Source: Hippopus hippopus (Eukaryota > Mollusca > Bivalvia > Cardiida > Cardiidae). From it: a stretch of 64,000 nt of DNA. The position numbers and the translations under genes were made by a program. Within the stretch, counting starts at the first letter, position 1. Each line of letters starts with the position of its first letter. This document shows positions 1 to 10,860 of this stretch, piece by piece. The notes beneath the pieces were generated by a model. That model saw nothing but the letters and a program-made list of their open reading frames with translations. It was not told the origin of the DNA and ran no database searches. The stretch is from assembly GCA_946811185.2 (NCBI GenBank), contig OX328106.1, forward strand, positions 3,780,746 through 3,844,745, written 5' to 3'.

Positions 1-184
1 TTGGTAAGGAAAATTCACTTTAAAATGGCTGTACGCTTAATGGTAAAAAAGACCACCACAAAAAGCCTATGCCATTGGTAGTTTCCAAACCTATGACTGT
101 CAAAACCAGAGTCCAGCTAGGCTAACGAATGAATTATCTTCGCAAGGAACCATCAACATAAAGTGTGTTCAAAATAAATGTGAA

Positions 185-440
185 CCATGTTCTGTGAAAA
201 GGGGGCTTACTGCATCTCCGTGACGCATCATACCAATCCAGCCATCATATAATCATGGATCACATAATATTATGTAGCAATGGCTATTATGATAGCCACT
301 CGTTTTAACAACCGACTGAACCATGAGGTAGACTGGTCCTTGGTCATACAGAAAACTGACCAATAGCGGAGTGTGCAGGCTGACCTGGCCCGATACTTTT
401 CGCAAACGCATTAAGCCTCCTGTTCACAGAGCGTGGCTCA
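185..440 (-). repeat. FB-C fold-back MITE, minus orientation
   Basis: It starts with the GTGAAAAGGGGGCTTA-type end followed by a GATGCATTATACCAAGC-like stretch, and ends with CACAGAGCGTGGCTCATATAT. The central hairpin is damaged: one arm of the GCGCAGGCTGACCT core is present and the other is degenerate. It lies back to back with the next copy. Bases 1-184 hold nothing I recognise. Confidence 0.8.
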
Positions 441-447
441 TATATTG

Positions 448-708
448 CGCTACGCTCTTTGAAAAGGGGGCTTAAAGCATCTGCGAAAAGTATCGACCCA
501 GGTCAGCCTGCGCAGTCCGCGTAGGCTGACTTGGGCAGAAACTTTTCGCTATAGGTCAATTTTCTGTATGTACAAGGACCAGTCTACCTCATGATTAAGT
601 CGGATGTTCAAAAAAGTGGATATTATGGATTATGGATCCATAAGTATGTGATGACTTGCTTTGTACCATGGAGATGCATTAAGCCCCCTTTTGCCAGAGC
701 ATGGCTCA
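448..708 (+). repeat. FB-C fold-back MITE
   Basis: Near full length. It has the GGGGGCTTAAAGCATCTGCG left end, the CAGGTCAGCCTGCGCAG hairpin core, a middle GACCAGTCTACCTCATGAT, the ATGGATCCATAA palindrome, and the right end GCCCCCTTTTGCCAGAGCATGG. No coding potential. Confidence 0.85.
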
Positions 709-784
709 ATTTTAACCCTTGTTACGTTATGTAATTGCACCGTGACAAACAGGAAAAAATAAAATATAAGAAAAAAGAAACGTT

Positions 785-955
785 CTCTATGTGTGTATTT
801 TTCTATGTGTATATTTTTCTATGTGTGTATTTTTCTATGTGTATATTTTTCTATATGTGTATTTTTCTATTTGTGCATAGTTCTATGTGTATATTTTTCT
901 ATTTGTATATTTTTCTCTGTGTGTATTTTTCTATGTGTATATTTTTCTATGTCTT
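785..955. repeat. Variant microsatellite/minisatellite, unit TTTTTCTATGTGTATA
   Basis: About ten units of TTTTTCTATGTGTATA or TTTTTCTATGTGTGTA, 16-18 bp each. All open frames here are by-products of the repeat (runs of F, Y, C, I) and are not called as genes. Confidence 0.9.
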
Positions 956-1081
956 TGCAGGCAAATATACCAATCGCTAATTTCTTATTCAAAGGCTCTT
1001 TAGCTGCAAAAAGTAAACAATGCAGGTGTTCAAAAAAAAATAAATTTAAAGCACAACATTTAAAAGTATGTAAATCATTTT

Positions 1082-1272
1082 GAAGATGACAATCTGTATA
1101 TCGTACGGTCGGTCCATGTGTTAGTGGCTGGCAGAGAAACAGAAATGTAAAACTAGGTCAAAACTTGCCAGGTTTCTCCATCTTTTGTTTACTTTTTACC
1201 AGATTTGAAAATTAGTTTTTCTGCCAGCGACAAACACTTGGACCGACCGTACAGTAACAGATTGTCATCTTC
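1082..1272. mobile_element. MITE with ~34-bp terminal inverted repeats
   Basis: The left end GAAGATGACAATCTG... reaches GGTCGGTCCA. The right end is its inverted copy (TGGACCGACC...CAGATTGTCATCTTC), with a few mismatches and indels over 34-35 bp. The 191-bp element has no ORF. Target-site duplication is not clear. Only one copy is seen in the window. Confidence 0.75.
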
Positions 1273-1754
1273 ACTGTAATTTCCTTACTTTTCAATGGTA
1301 TGATTTAAATTTAAACACATGTAACTGCCCCATTGTTTACTTCTGGCAGCTATAGGGCCTTTAAGGTTTGCCATTAACTTACGCAACGAAATCTCGTTGC
1401 ATGCCCCTTTAATTCTTTGGCAGCTGAATTAATAAAACGGACTTGTCGCTTTCAGATTCAAAGTTTCTAGATCGAGACCATTCCTATTCTTTACGAAGTG
1501 TGTAAATCCAAGATCAGACTGCAAAGAACGTGATGTCTGATCAATGATTTACACTCTCCGAATACCATTCTTCCTGTGGGTCGTTAAAACACGTGATTGT
1601 TAAGTGAAGGGTCGAAGAACTAAGGAAAACAGAGGGGGACACTCCTGCGTGAAATATTGGAAGTATCACTTTGTTTGGCCACTCCTGACAGCCGATTGAT
1701 TTTTCCCCTCCATTGGGTACGATCCTTACTTTGGTTTGTTTATATATACACGAG
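1273..1754. other. No gene; degraded FB-B hairpin at about 1498-1561
   Basis: Non-coding. A decayed FB-B hairpin is visible (GTGTAAATCCAAGATCAGAC ... TGATTTACACTCTCCG). Nothing else is recognised. Confidence 0.6.
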
Positions 1755-2342
1755 TCATACTCTAGAAAAAAGAGGCTTAATACATCTACGTGACGTATGA
1801 TACCAAGCAAGTCATCACAGTATTATACATCCCTTAAGGCCTGCGGCCCCTAACTCTCATATTAAAAGACGGAAGCTGCCGAGTTTGGCCGAATAGCCTT
1901 AACGCAAACGTCGATGTTACACGATATTTACCGATGAGATAGTGAGTCTACGGTCCCGAACTCTCATATTAAAAGACGGAAGCTGCCGAGATTGGCCAAA
2001 TAGCCTTTACGAAAACGTCGATGTTACACGATATTTACCGATGAGATAGTGAGTCTACAGTCCCGAACTCTCATATTAAAAGACGGAAGCTGCCGAAATT
2101 GGTCGAATAGACTTTACGAAAACGTCGATGTTTACCGTTGAGTTAGGGGCCGTTAACTTTTAATCCTTTTAGTATAACAACCTACTGAATCATGAGGTAC
2201 ACTGGTCCTGTGACATACAAAAAGTTTACCAATATCGAAAAGTTTCGGCAAAGGTCAGCCTGCGCGGACTGCGCAGGCTGACCTTGGTCGATACTTTTCG
2301 CAAATGAATTAAGCCCCCTTTTCACAGAGTATGGCTAATATA
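1755..2342 (-). repeat. FB-C copy interrupted by a younger MITE
   Basis: FB-C sequence runs from 1755 to about 1830 (GAGGCTTAATACATCT, then ACCAAGCAAGTCATCA). It is broken by the element at 1831-2170 and resumes at ACAACCTACTGAATCATGAG, through an intact hairpin core, to GCCCCCTTTTCACAGAG. The interrupted order matches continuous FB-C copies elsewhere, so the inner element is the later insertion. Confidence 0.8.
1831..2170. mobile_element. MITE with internally triplicated 107-bp unit
   Basis: Ends are CCTTAAGGCCTGCGGCCCCT on the left and an AGGGGCCGTTAACTTTTAATCC-like right end, inverted relative to each other. Inside, a unit starting AACTCTCATATTAAAAGACG begins at 1852, 1959 and 2066, an exact 107-bp period, so about 2.8 units. 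A single-unit version of the same element lies at 27689-27810. Confidence 0.8.
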
Positions 2343-2349
2343 CATAAGT

Positions 2350-2608
2350 AATGCTCTGTAAAAAAAAAAGGGGGGGGTGATGCATCTGCAAAAAGTATTG
2401 ACGCAGGTCAGACTGCGCAGTCCTCGCAGGCTAACCTGGGCCGAAACTTTTTGCTTTTAGCCAATTTCCTGCATGTAAAAAGGACCATTCTACCTCGTAT
2501 TCAGGCGCATGTTGGACATTTTTATGGATTTTATGGATCCATAATCATGAGATGACTTGCTTGGTAAAATTGATCACGGAGATGCATTAAGTCTCCTTTT
2601 CCCAGAGT
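2350..2608 (+). repeat. FB-C fold-back MITE
   Basis: Full-length copy with a GGGGGGG-expanded left end, hairpin core (CAGACTGCGCAGTCC, one arm mutated), and right end GATGCATTAAGTCTCCTTTTCC. Confidence 0.8.
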
Positions 2609-2761
2609 ATAGCTCAAAGGTTCTAAAGTCAGTTGAATTCCTCGCTGCTTTATCATAACTGAACAGAACAGAACGATTGTATTGACATACACTGAACGAT
2701 TCTTATGACATTTACTATGCATAGAATTTGATTATATAACTTAAACACTTTTTTCTTTTTT

Positions 2762-2836
2762 TTTTTTGTTTGTTTGTTTGTTTGTTTGTTTGTTTGTTTT
2801 TCATTCGTTCATTCATTCATTCATTCATTCATTCAT
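2762..2836. repeat. (TTTG)n then (ATTC)n microsatellites
   Basis: A run of TTTG units passes directly into CATT units. Simple sequence, no gene. Confidence 0.9.
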
Positions 2837-2924
2837 CCATTCAACCGATCTATCAAAAGTCAGCCTGATCTCGACCTACACCTCGTCAACAAATAACTTT
2901 GTGGCTGGAACGAGTTTACCCCCA

Positions 2925-3375
2925 AGCTGCTAACTGACCTTTTGCGGTCAGTGCAGATCAAGATCAGACTGCACAGAACGTGCAGTCTGATCTTGAATCT
3001 ACACTGTCCGATAAGGAGATTGATTTTTAAAAAAAAATACCTGAGAAATAGCAATATTTGGGTTTTTTACTATAAGCTTAAAAGTTTCATTTCATATATT
3101 TAGCGGGATAGGGGATTAGCAGAAAGGAAAGAAGACGAAAACCATACGGTGTAGACCGAGTTAACCCTCCCCTACTGAAAAAGTGAAATGAAACTTTCAA
3201 TCCGATATTTAAAACCCAAATTTTGCTATTTCAAATGTATTTTGGGGGGAGAAAGATATCTCCTTATCGGACAGTGTAGATCCAAGATCAGACTGCACGT
3301 TCTGTGCAGTCTGATCTTGATCTACACTGTTCGCAAAAGGTCAGTAAGTCGCGCTCAGTACCTTAAGGGTTTAAG
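2925..3375. repeat. Two FB-B elements in inverted head-to-head array
   Basis: A minus copy (about 2925-3120) and a plus copy (about 3150-3375) face each other across a short spacer. Each has the AGATCAGACTGCACAGAACG-type hairpin, an adjacent GATAAGGAGAT / ATCTCCTTATC block and the distal GAAACTTT...TTTAGCGGGATAGGGG end. Confidence 0.8.
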
Positions 3376-3682
3376 AGATGCTAAGATTAAAGCACGACTA
3401 GCGGAAAACCACAAAACCAATCCGACCATTCCCCCAACTTAAAATTACTATATTCATGTGATGTTTTATCGAGAAATTGCGAATTTACAATGACTAAACT
3501 TGCGTTTGAACGTTTGAAATAGTTCTGGGAAAAAGGAAGGGAATTCTATTCAAAATGGTCTTAGCTTCAAAAAAAAAAAGTTTTTGCTCTTAGTTGCGTC
3601 ACTCCCTCTTAGGCAAAACGATACTTATTACAATTGTCTAACACTTTCATTATTTACCTTTTCCTGCCAAATAAGTTACATT
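3376..3682. other. No gene recognised
   Basis: AT-rich sequence with short homopolymer runs. No long ORF, no family I can match. Confidence 0.5.
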
Positions 3683-3986
3683 GATTGATTGATTGATGTT
3701 TAACGCCGTCTTCAGCATTATATCAGTTATATCGAGGCGGCCGGTGCACCTATCCATGTTTTCCTGGAGTCTCTTTTACGAGTACTCAGCACAAATTTCT
3801 TTCCAAGAAACTGGCTGCTTTCCCACATAACCATCGTCGAGACAATGTTCAGCGGTGGGAGAGGAATGAATCCTGTCGCAATGACTATCATGAATCCTCG
3901 GAAAGAAATTGGCCTTGCCAGGGATCGAACCCACGACCCCCTGTTCTCAAGTCCTGCATAGCACTGACTGAGCTACCCTGGCTCGG
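3683..3986 (-). mobile_element. SINE-A (tRNA-derived), full length
   Basis: Read on the minus strand, it begins with a tRNA-like head: a GAGCCAGGGTAGCTCAGTC A box and a GGGTTCGATCCCTGG B box. The body has the TTTCTTTCCGAGGATT block, then GTGCACCGGCCGCC. It ends at CGTTAAACATCAATC with a (TGAT)n tail. Pol III-type non-autonomous retroposon. Confidence 0.85.
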
Positions 3987-4044
3987 CAAACGATACCTTC
4001 AAGTCGATTGTAAAAACTTAAAGGTTGCTCTTACAAAGTTCTTT

Positions 4045-4165
4045 TTTCGGGAGAAATATCACCTTATCGGACAGCGTAGATCAAAGATCAGACTGCACGT
4101 TCTGTGCAGTCTAATCTTGATCTACACTGTCTGCAAAAGGTCAGTGAGTCGCGCTTAGCAGCCCA
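4045..4165 (+). repeat. FB-B fold-back element, partial
   Basis: A GGGAGAAATATCACCTTATC block leads into the GGACAGCGTAGATC hairpin and ends GTCAGTGAGTCGCGCTTAGC. The distal left end is missing. Confidence 0.8.
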
Positions 4166-4171
4166 AGAGTT

Positions 4172-5640
4172 AAGCTTTAACCAAACAATCCCTTGTTTTT
4201 AAGGACCCTGAAAGAGAATTCTTTTGAAAACATAGTGGGAAAAGGAGAAAATGCTGGTAACCAGCATTTTCTCCTTTTTCCACAATGTTTTCTATCCTAT
4301 CGTAGACAGAAAACACCATTTGAGCTACTAGAATCTGCATTTGTCGTCTGCAGATGCTTTCAAATTGGTCTAATCAAAATTCTTTTCGTTTGGTACAGAG
4401 TTTTAACTCCGGAAAGAATTTTGAGCCGCATGACGACTTTAAATTTTTTTCCTTATATACTGTGGATATACTACGTGCATTTAGCGAATATTCCCTTGTT
4501 TAAACACTTTACAAAATGACAAAATTTAAGACTTGTCAAAATTGAAAGCATTTGCAGACATCAAAATAAATGTTATTTAAACACATGAATTTTTTCTATC
4601 ATAGTGTAGAAAACATTTTTGGAAAAAGAGAAAATGTTGGGGGGTTTTTTTACCATTTACCACACAATCCCGACTCTAAATAATCCCCAGAAAGAAAGCT
4701 TTTGAAACCATTGTGGGAAAGGGGAAAAATGCTGGTAACCAGCATTTTCTCCCTGTCCCACAATGTTTTTTACCCTATTAAATACAGAGATTATCATTTG
4801 AACTACATTTAATTTGTCGTCTGCAAATGCTTTCAGTTTGGTTCAGTTCATTTTTTTTTTTTGGAAAATGGTTACCACAGAAACCAGAGTTTTAACCACG
4901 CTGAGAAATAACGCTTTTGAAAACATTGTGGGAAAAGGAGAAAATGCTGGTAACCAGTATTTTCTCCCTATTCCACAATGTTTACGACCCTATCAAATAC
5001 TGAACTTATCATTTGAGTTACATTAAATTTGTCGTCTGTAAATGCTTCCAGTTAGGTCCAGTCTAAAGTTGTTTCGTTTTGTAAAGAGTTTAACATTTAA
5101 GGAAATGCGCTTTCCCTTCCTCCAAATTTTTATCTTTTGTATCTTTTATATCTCTCAGTAGCTCTTTACCAAACGACAAAATTATGGACATGTCCAAATT
5201 GAAAGCATTTGCAGACGACAAATTAAATGTGACTCAAAAAAACTAAAATTTCTCTTTGGAAGTGTAGAAAACATTGTGGGACAAGGAGAAAATGCTGGTT
5301 ACCAGCATTTTCTCCTTTTCCTATGTTTTCAAAAGCCTTCTTACTAAGGTCGTTAAACTAAGGATTGTAGGTTAAAGGGCTAGTCGGTGTTGTGTCTAAA
5401 AATAGCCTGTACCCCTTTACCCAACGTGTTTCAACCCTTTACCAATATAATCCCAATTTTTTACCAATCCTGAGAAAGCTTTTGAAAAAAAAAATGTGGG
5501 ACAAGGAGAATATGCTGGTACCCAGCATTTTCTTCTTTTCCCACGGTATTTTCTATATATCAAAGACAAAATCCATCATTTGTGTCACCTGTTAAATTGT
5601 GGTATGCAAATGATAAGGAATAGGAACATGTGTAACATAA
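4172..5640. repeat. Cluster of about six FB-A fold-back elements
   Basis: Consecutive copies are at about 4172-4411 (-), 4498-4645 (+, stops at the apex), 4653-4865 (-), 4873-5095 (-), 5160-5378 (+) and 5430-5620 (-). Each shows the AAAACATTGTGGGAAAAGG arm, the apex GCTGGTAACCAGC and the opposite arm, plus the CATTTGCAGACGACAAA half or its complement. Mixed orientation argues for insertion rather than tandem copying. Confidence 0.85.
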
Positions 5641-7165
5641 TCCCCTATTATACCGATCCTTTTGAAAAAAAAAAACTTGCGGGAAAAGGAGAAAATGCTG
5701 GAAACCTCAAGGTAACCATTGGTGACCTCAGGCATCCGTTGGCGACTTTAGGCAACCAGGTACGACCGCAGGCAACAATTGCGACCTCAGGCAACAATCT
5801 GCAATATAAGGCAAACGTTGGCGGTTTAGGTAACTATTTGCAAGCCTAGGCAACCATTTGTGACATCTGACGATCATTGGCGATCTCATCTAACCTTTTG
5901 CGACTTTGGGCAGCCATTGGTGACCTCGGGCAACCATTGGCGACTTTAGGCAACCGTTGGAACCTCAGGCAACAATTTGCGACCTCAGGCAACCGTTGAC
6001 GGCTTAAGAGAAAACCATTTGCAAGCTCAGGCAACCATTTGCGATCTCTGACGATCATTGGCGACCTCAGGCAACCATTGACGACTTTAGACAACCATTC
6101 GGACCTCAGGTAACCATTTGCGACTTAAGGCAACCCTTTGCGACTTTATGCAAAGATTGGAGAACTCAGGCAACCATTGTCGACTGTAGGTAACCATAAG
6201 CAACGGCAGGCAAACATAAGCGACCTTAGGTAATCATTGGCAACTTAAGGCAACATTTGGCGATCTCAGGCAACCATAAATTCGGCAACCATTAGCAACC
6301 TCAGGTAACCATTGGCGACTTTAGGTAACGTAACCAATGGCGACCTCAGGTAATCATTGACGACCTCAGGCAACCATTGGCGACCTCAGACAACCATTGG
6401 CGACCTCAGACGATCATTTGCGACCTCAGGTAACCATTGGCGACTTTAGACAACCATTGACAACCTTAGTCAACCATTAGCGTCCTAAGGTGACCAAAAT
6501 CGACCTCAGGTAACCATTGGCTACCTCAGGCAATCATTGGCGACCTCAGTTTATCATTCATGACTAAAGGCATTTATTGGCGATCTCACACAACCATTGG
6601 CGGCTTGAGGCAACCAGTGGCGACCTCAGTCAAAAACTTGTTACCTCAGGCACCTACTGGCCTTCCCAGCCAACAATTTGCGATCTCCGGCAACCATCGG
6701 CGACCTCAGGAAACCATTGGCAAGCCCAGGCAACCATTGGCGACCTCTGACGATCATTGGCGACCTCAGGTAACCATTGGCGACTTTAGGCAACCATTAA
6801 CGACCTCAGGCAACCAAAAACCGACCTCAAGTAACCATTTACAACCCCAGGCAACACTTTGCGACCTCAGGCAACCAATGGAACCTCAGGCAACCATTTG
6901 CGACTTGAGAGAACCATTGGCAACCTCAGGCAACTATTTGCCACTTTAGGTAACCTTTTACAACCTCAAGCAATTATTGGCGACCTCAGGTAATCATTCG
7001 CGACTTTAGGCAAACAATGGCGACCTCAGGTAACCATTTTCGACTTAAGACAACCATGGGCAACCTCAGGCAACCATTGGTGACTTTAGTCAACCATTGG
7101 CGATCGAGGCAACCATTGTCGAGTTTAGGCAACCATTGGTGACCTTATGCAAGCATTGGCGACTT
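5641..7165. repeat. 20-bp minisatellite array (CAACCATTGGCGACCTCAGG)n growing out of an FB-A arm
   Basis: From 5641 an FB-A arm runs to its apex (GGAGAAAATGCTGG at about 5691-5704). It then passes directly into a degenerate 20-bp repeat, unit CAACCATTGGCGACCTCAGG, continuing to about 7165 (roughly 70 units). A shorter inverted array follows at 7563. The many open frames (repeating R-Q-P-L-A-T-S-G-N) arise because the period is not a multiple of 3 and stops are rare in the unit. They are not genes. Confidence 0.9.
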
Positions 7166-7562
7166 TGGTCGACTAACAGAAATACAGTTTAAGATCAGAT
7201 TATTAAGAAGGTGCAGTCTGATAAAAAATCTAGACGGATCAGTGTTTTGAGACAACTTGTTTCTCAAACAACTTCAACTCATTACTAAATGCTTTCGGTT
7301 TTTCACGCCCGAAGAGACGATGGTTATGTTGAAAGCAGCAAGTGGCTTTGAAAGGATATTCTGCGAATTACTGGTAGGTCAAGTGGCCTTGGCAATACAA
7401 CTTAAATAATGCTGAAAAGGGCATTAAACACTATATTACCACACATCGCCGGAAGAAGAAACATTTTGTTTGTGAAGTGTTCAACAGGTTTTCAAAATTT
7501 TTTCATTTATATCGGGGTGGTAGAAAGAATTTGAAAACATTCTGAGAAAAAAAGAAAATGAT
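7166..7562. repeat. Spacer between arrays: FB-B remnant, SINE-A 3' fragment, FB-A arm
   Basis: About 7187-7245 is a decayed FB-B hairpin. About 7310-7425 is a SINE-A 3' half (GCAAGTGGCTTTGAAAGG ... GCATTAAACACTATA). About 7515-7562 is one FB-A arm that stops at the apex (AAAATGATGG) exactly where the next minisatellite begins. Confidence 0.65.
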
Positions 7563-7992
7563 GGTTGCCTGGGGTCGCTTATGGTTAAATAAAGTCGCCA
7601 ATGGTTGTCTGAGGTCGCCATATGCTTGGATTAGGTCGCCAATGGTTGCCTAAAGTCGCCAGTGGTTTCCTGAGGCCGCCGACGGTTGCCTTAAGTCGTA
7701 AATAATTACCCGAGGTCGCCAATGGTTGTCTTAAGTCGCCAATGATTACCTGAGGTGGCCAATGATCGTCTGAGGTCGCCAATGGTTGTCTTAAGTCGCA
7801 AATGGTAACCTGAAGTCGCAAATTGTTACCTGAGGTTGCCAATGGTTATCTGAGGTCGCCAATGGTCGTCTGAGGTCGTTAATGGTTATCTAAGTCGCAA
7901 ATGGTTGCCTAAAGTCGCCAAAGGTTACCTGAGGTTGCCAATGGTTACCTGAGGTTGCCAATGGTCGCTTTAGGTCGCCAAATGTCGCTTTA
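7563..7992. repeat. Inverted 20-bp minisatellite array (TTGCCTGAGGTCGCCAATGG)n
   Basis: About 21 units of the reverse complement of the 5708-7165 unit. The two arrays therefore form a large inverted repeat with a ~400-bp spacer. The translated frames are repeat artefacts. Confidence 0.9.
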
Positions 7993-8770
7993 GGTCGCCT
8001 TGCTGCACAATGTAAAAGATTAAGTTTTCTAATAAAAACTCAAAAACCACAAATAAAGGAAAGTAACATTAACTCTTCACTAACCAATCTCTTAGTTATT
8101 TGTATAGCTCGTATCAGTATAGACTAGTATAATATAATAGATACAAGATCAGACTGCACCCTCTTAGAAGACCTAGTTTTATCATAATCTTCATTTCGCT
8201 CAATTGCCAATGGTCGATTAACGTCGCCGTGCTGCACCATATAAACGATAGATTTTGCTAATAAATTCTGGAAACCGCAAATAAGGGAAGGTGACATTCA
8301 TACTTTACCAAGCAGTCCTTTAGTAATGGGTTGAGGTCGTTTTCGCTAAAAATTATCTCAACGATTTCGCACAGTGTAGATACAAGATCAGACAGTACCT
8401 TTTTAGTAATCCTTTTTTAATCTACATTTCACCTAATTGCCAATGGTCGCCCGCCCAAGGTCGCCGTGCTGCGCCATACAAAGGATTAATTGTGTTATTA
8501 AAGTCTAGAAACCGCAATCAAGGAAAGTGACGTTTATCCTTTACCGAAATCCCATAGTAAAGGGTTGAAGTCATTTCCGCTGATGGATATCTCAAAATAT
8601 GGAACAGTGGAGATACAGACAATACCTTCTTAGTAATCTGATCTTACTCTATACTTAACCTAATCACCCAAAGTCGCCATGCTGCACCTTAAAAATGAAT
8701 AAACTTCCTTATAAAGTCGAGAAACCACAAATAAGCGAAACTGACTTTGACTCTTCTGTCCTTAGGCTAA
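7993..8770. repeat. Four-unit ~230-bp tandem repeat continuing from the minisatellite
   Basis: Units start with GTCGCCNTGCTGC at 7993, 8223, 8460 and 8673 (periods 230, 237, 213). Each contains an AAACCGCAAATAAGGAAAG-like block, a fragment of FB-B stem (GTGTAGATACAAGATCAGAC) and ends with the 20-mer piece TTGCCAATGGTCG. The higher-order unit thus joins minisatellite and FB-B sequence. Confidence 0.8.
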
Positions 8771-9221
8771 CACTTTACCAACACAATTCCGTGTTTTGTC
8801 GAGGAAGAGAAAGGCTTTTGAAAACATTGTGGGAAAAGGAGAAAATGCTGGTAACCACAATTTTCACTTTTCCCAAATTTTGTTCACCTTTCCAAAGCCA
8901 AGTTCTACTATTTTAGGGAAATAGAGATTGTCTTCTGCAAATGCTTTCAATTTTGAAAAATCTAAAATTCCTGTCGTTTGGTAGAAAGTTAGCCCTCTTT
9001 CGAACAAACCCATTTTGAAATGACCCCAGAGAAGATGTCTTTTAAAAACATTGTGGGGTAATGGAGAAAATGCTGGTAACCTGCATTTTCTCCATTTTCC
9101 CACAATGTTTTCTAGTCTTTCAGAGACATATTTCGTCATTTCAGCAACACTTTATTTTGTTGTCTGCAACAGCTTTCAATTTGAACCAGTTTAAAATGTT
9201 GTCGTTTGGTAAAGAGTTTTT
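8771..9221 (-). repeat. Two adjacent FB-A fold-back elements
   Basis: Copies at about 8771-8991 and 8992-9221, same orientation, each ending TTTGGTAAAGAGTT-like. The first has a mutated right hairpin arm; the second has a near-perfect hairpin. Confidence 0.8.
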
Positions 9222-9439
9222 AAAAAAAAAAAAAGCCTCTAGATTATTGTCTAAAACCATTGACACGCTGACATAAAATTTGTGAAACAAACCGCAAGAG
9301 TATGGGATCGGTCTAAAGTTATTGTAAACAATGAAATATTTCATCATCGTCCAAAACAAAAATACGTCGTGCAGAAAAGTCACGGTTTTGTTTTCCTAAA
9401 TTGTTGTTGTTGTTGTTGTTTGGGAATTTCTGTAATTTT

Positions 9440-9990
9440 GAGAGAAGGGTAACTATGAGAGAGACAGAGAGAAACAGAGAGAGACAGAGACAGAGACGAA
9501 CAGAGAGAGAGAGAGAGAGAGAGGCAGAGAGAGAGACAGAGAGGGACAGATACAGTTAGAGAAAAGAGAGAGAGAGAGAGAGAGGAACAGAGAGAGAGAC
9601 ACACACACACAAAGTGAGAAAGTGAGAGCGAAAGAGAGAGAGAAAGAGAGAGACAGAGACTAAGAGAGAGAAAGAGAGAGACAGAGAGAGAGAGTGTGTG
9701 TCATACAGAGAGAGAAACAGAGACAGACAGACAGAGAAAATAATTGACAGTTTTTTTTTTTTTCACTTACGAGAGAGAGAGGGGGAAGGAGAGAGATTTA
9801 GAAAGAGAGAGGGACAGAGAGACACAGAGAGAGAAAGGAGAAACAGAGAGACAGAGAGAGTGATTGACTGACTGGTGTTTAACGCCGCTTTCAACATTAT
9901 TTCTGTCATATTACGGCGACAGTTCAGATATTCATATATTTCCTAGAGAGAGAGACAGACAGACAGACAGACACAGATAGAGTCAGAACT
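9440..9990. repeat. Purine-rich simple repeats (GAGA/CAGA)n with SINE 3' fragment
   Basis: Long interrupted GAGAGACAGA tracts. About 9868-9945 is a minus-strand SINE 3' end (GGTGTTTAACGCCGC ... ACGGCGACAG) embedded in the tract. Serine/leucine-rich or glutamate/arginine-rich frames here are artefacts. Confidence 0.9.
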
Positions 9991-10235
9991 ATTAATAACT
10001 TTCACGTTTTCTTTTTCATTCTTTTTTGTGCGTGTAGCTGAATAAATTTATTCGTTACCTACTTATTGGTTTTAGTCCCGAATAAAAAAAGATGGTATCA
10101 CGCGATTAGATAAAAATGAGTTAAATTACGGAAAAAAAAAGCGAGAGAGGATAAGTTTCAAATTCGCCAGTGTTGGAAAATACATTCGTGACTGAACAAT
10201 CACGTAATTATGACATTTATCTATATAAAGTTGTA
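9991..10235. other. No gene recognised
   Basis: AT-rich, no family matched. Confidence 0.5.
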
Positions 10236-10507
10236 CCATATGGCCTGCAACACGCGAAAAAGGGTATCCGGACATTTGCGTTAAGTGTTGTCTCGGATCA
10301 GCCTGCGCAGTCCGCGCAGGCTAATCCGGGACTACACTTTCTGTTCTGATATAGTTTTCTGTTTCGTGCAAGGCTACTGTAGGACAAAATCGAATTAGTC
10401 GGAAAGTGTTGTCTCGGATCAGCCTGCACGGACTGCGCAGGCTGATCCGAGACGACACTTTACGCAAATGTCCGAATGCCCCTTTTCGTGTGTTGCAGGC
10501 CATATGG
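10236..10507. mobile_element. FB-D two-hairpin MITE, full length
   Basis: Perfect-looking terminal inverted repeats CCATATGGCCTGCAACACG / CGTGTTGCAGGCCATATGG (the left copy is followed by a degraded GCG) are flanked by TA on both sides. Inside are two hairpins, each with a CAGCCTGCGCAGTCCGCG-type core, facing each other across a ~60-bp AT-rich middle. Non-coding. Confidence 0.85.
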
Positions 10508-10860
10508 TATTGTAGATGTTAAACAATGGCCTAATACTCACAGTCTACTCGTAAATAATACAATTAAAACATGGAAATAAATGATTATAGGCAAGCTATT
10601 TATTTTTTTATGTTATCTAATACAATTAGCCATCAATTCTCTCATAACACAAGTAAACACTAAGCTTGATATACTGGCGCTGGGTTTCAGTGATTCAGTG
10701 GTACTAGGCTTGGATTTTGTAATGCCTTGCAAGAGGACATTTCCACGAAAAACCAGAGCCGTTGGTAAGGACCAAACCCTGCTCCCCTTGAACACGATTC
10801 CAACTCTTTAATCCTTAGATAACTTAAATGAAATTTCAGGCCGATAGTAATGTTGTTTTT
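10508..10860. other. No gene recognised
   Basis: Two overlapping opposite-strand open frames of 60-76 codons (10581-10811) show no domain or codon signature. Treated as chance. Confidence 0.5.

Noticed and set aside
5708..7165. CRISPR-like array
   Set aside because: 20-bp units are contiguous and degenerate, with no unique spacers, in a eukaryotic genome.
5496..7842. Long repetitive ORFs on both strands rich in R-Q-P-L-A-T-S-G-N
   Set aside because: They are translations of the 20-bp minisatellite; the same peptide appears in several frames and on both strands.
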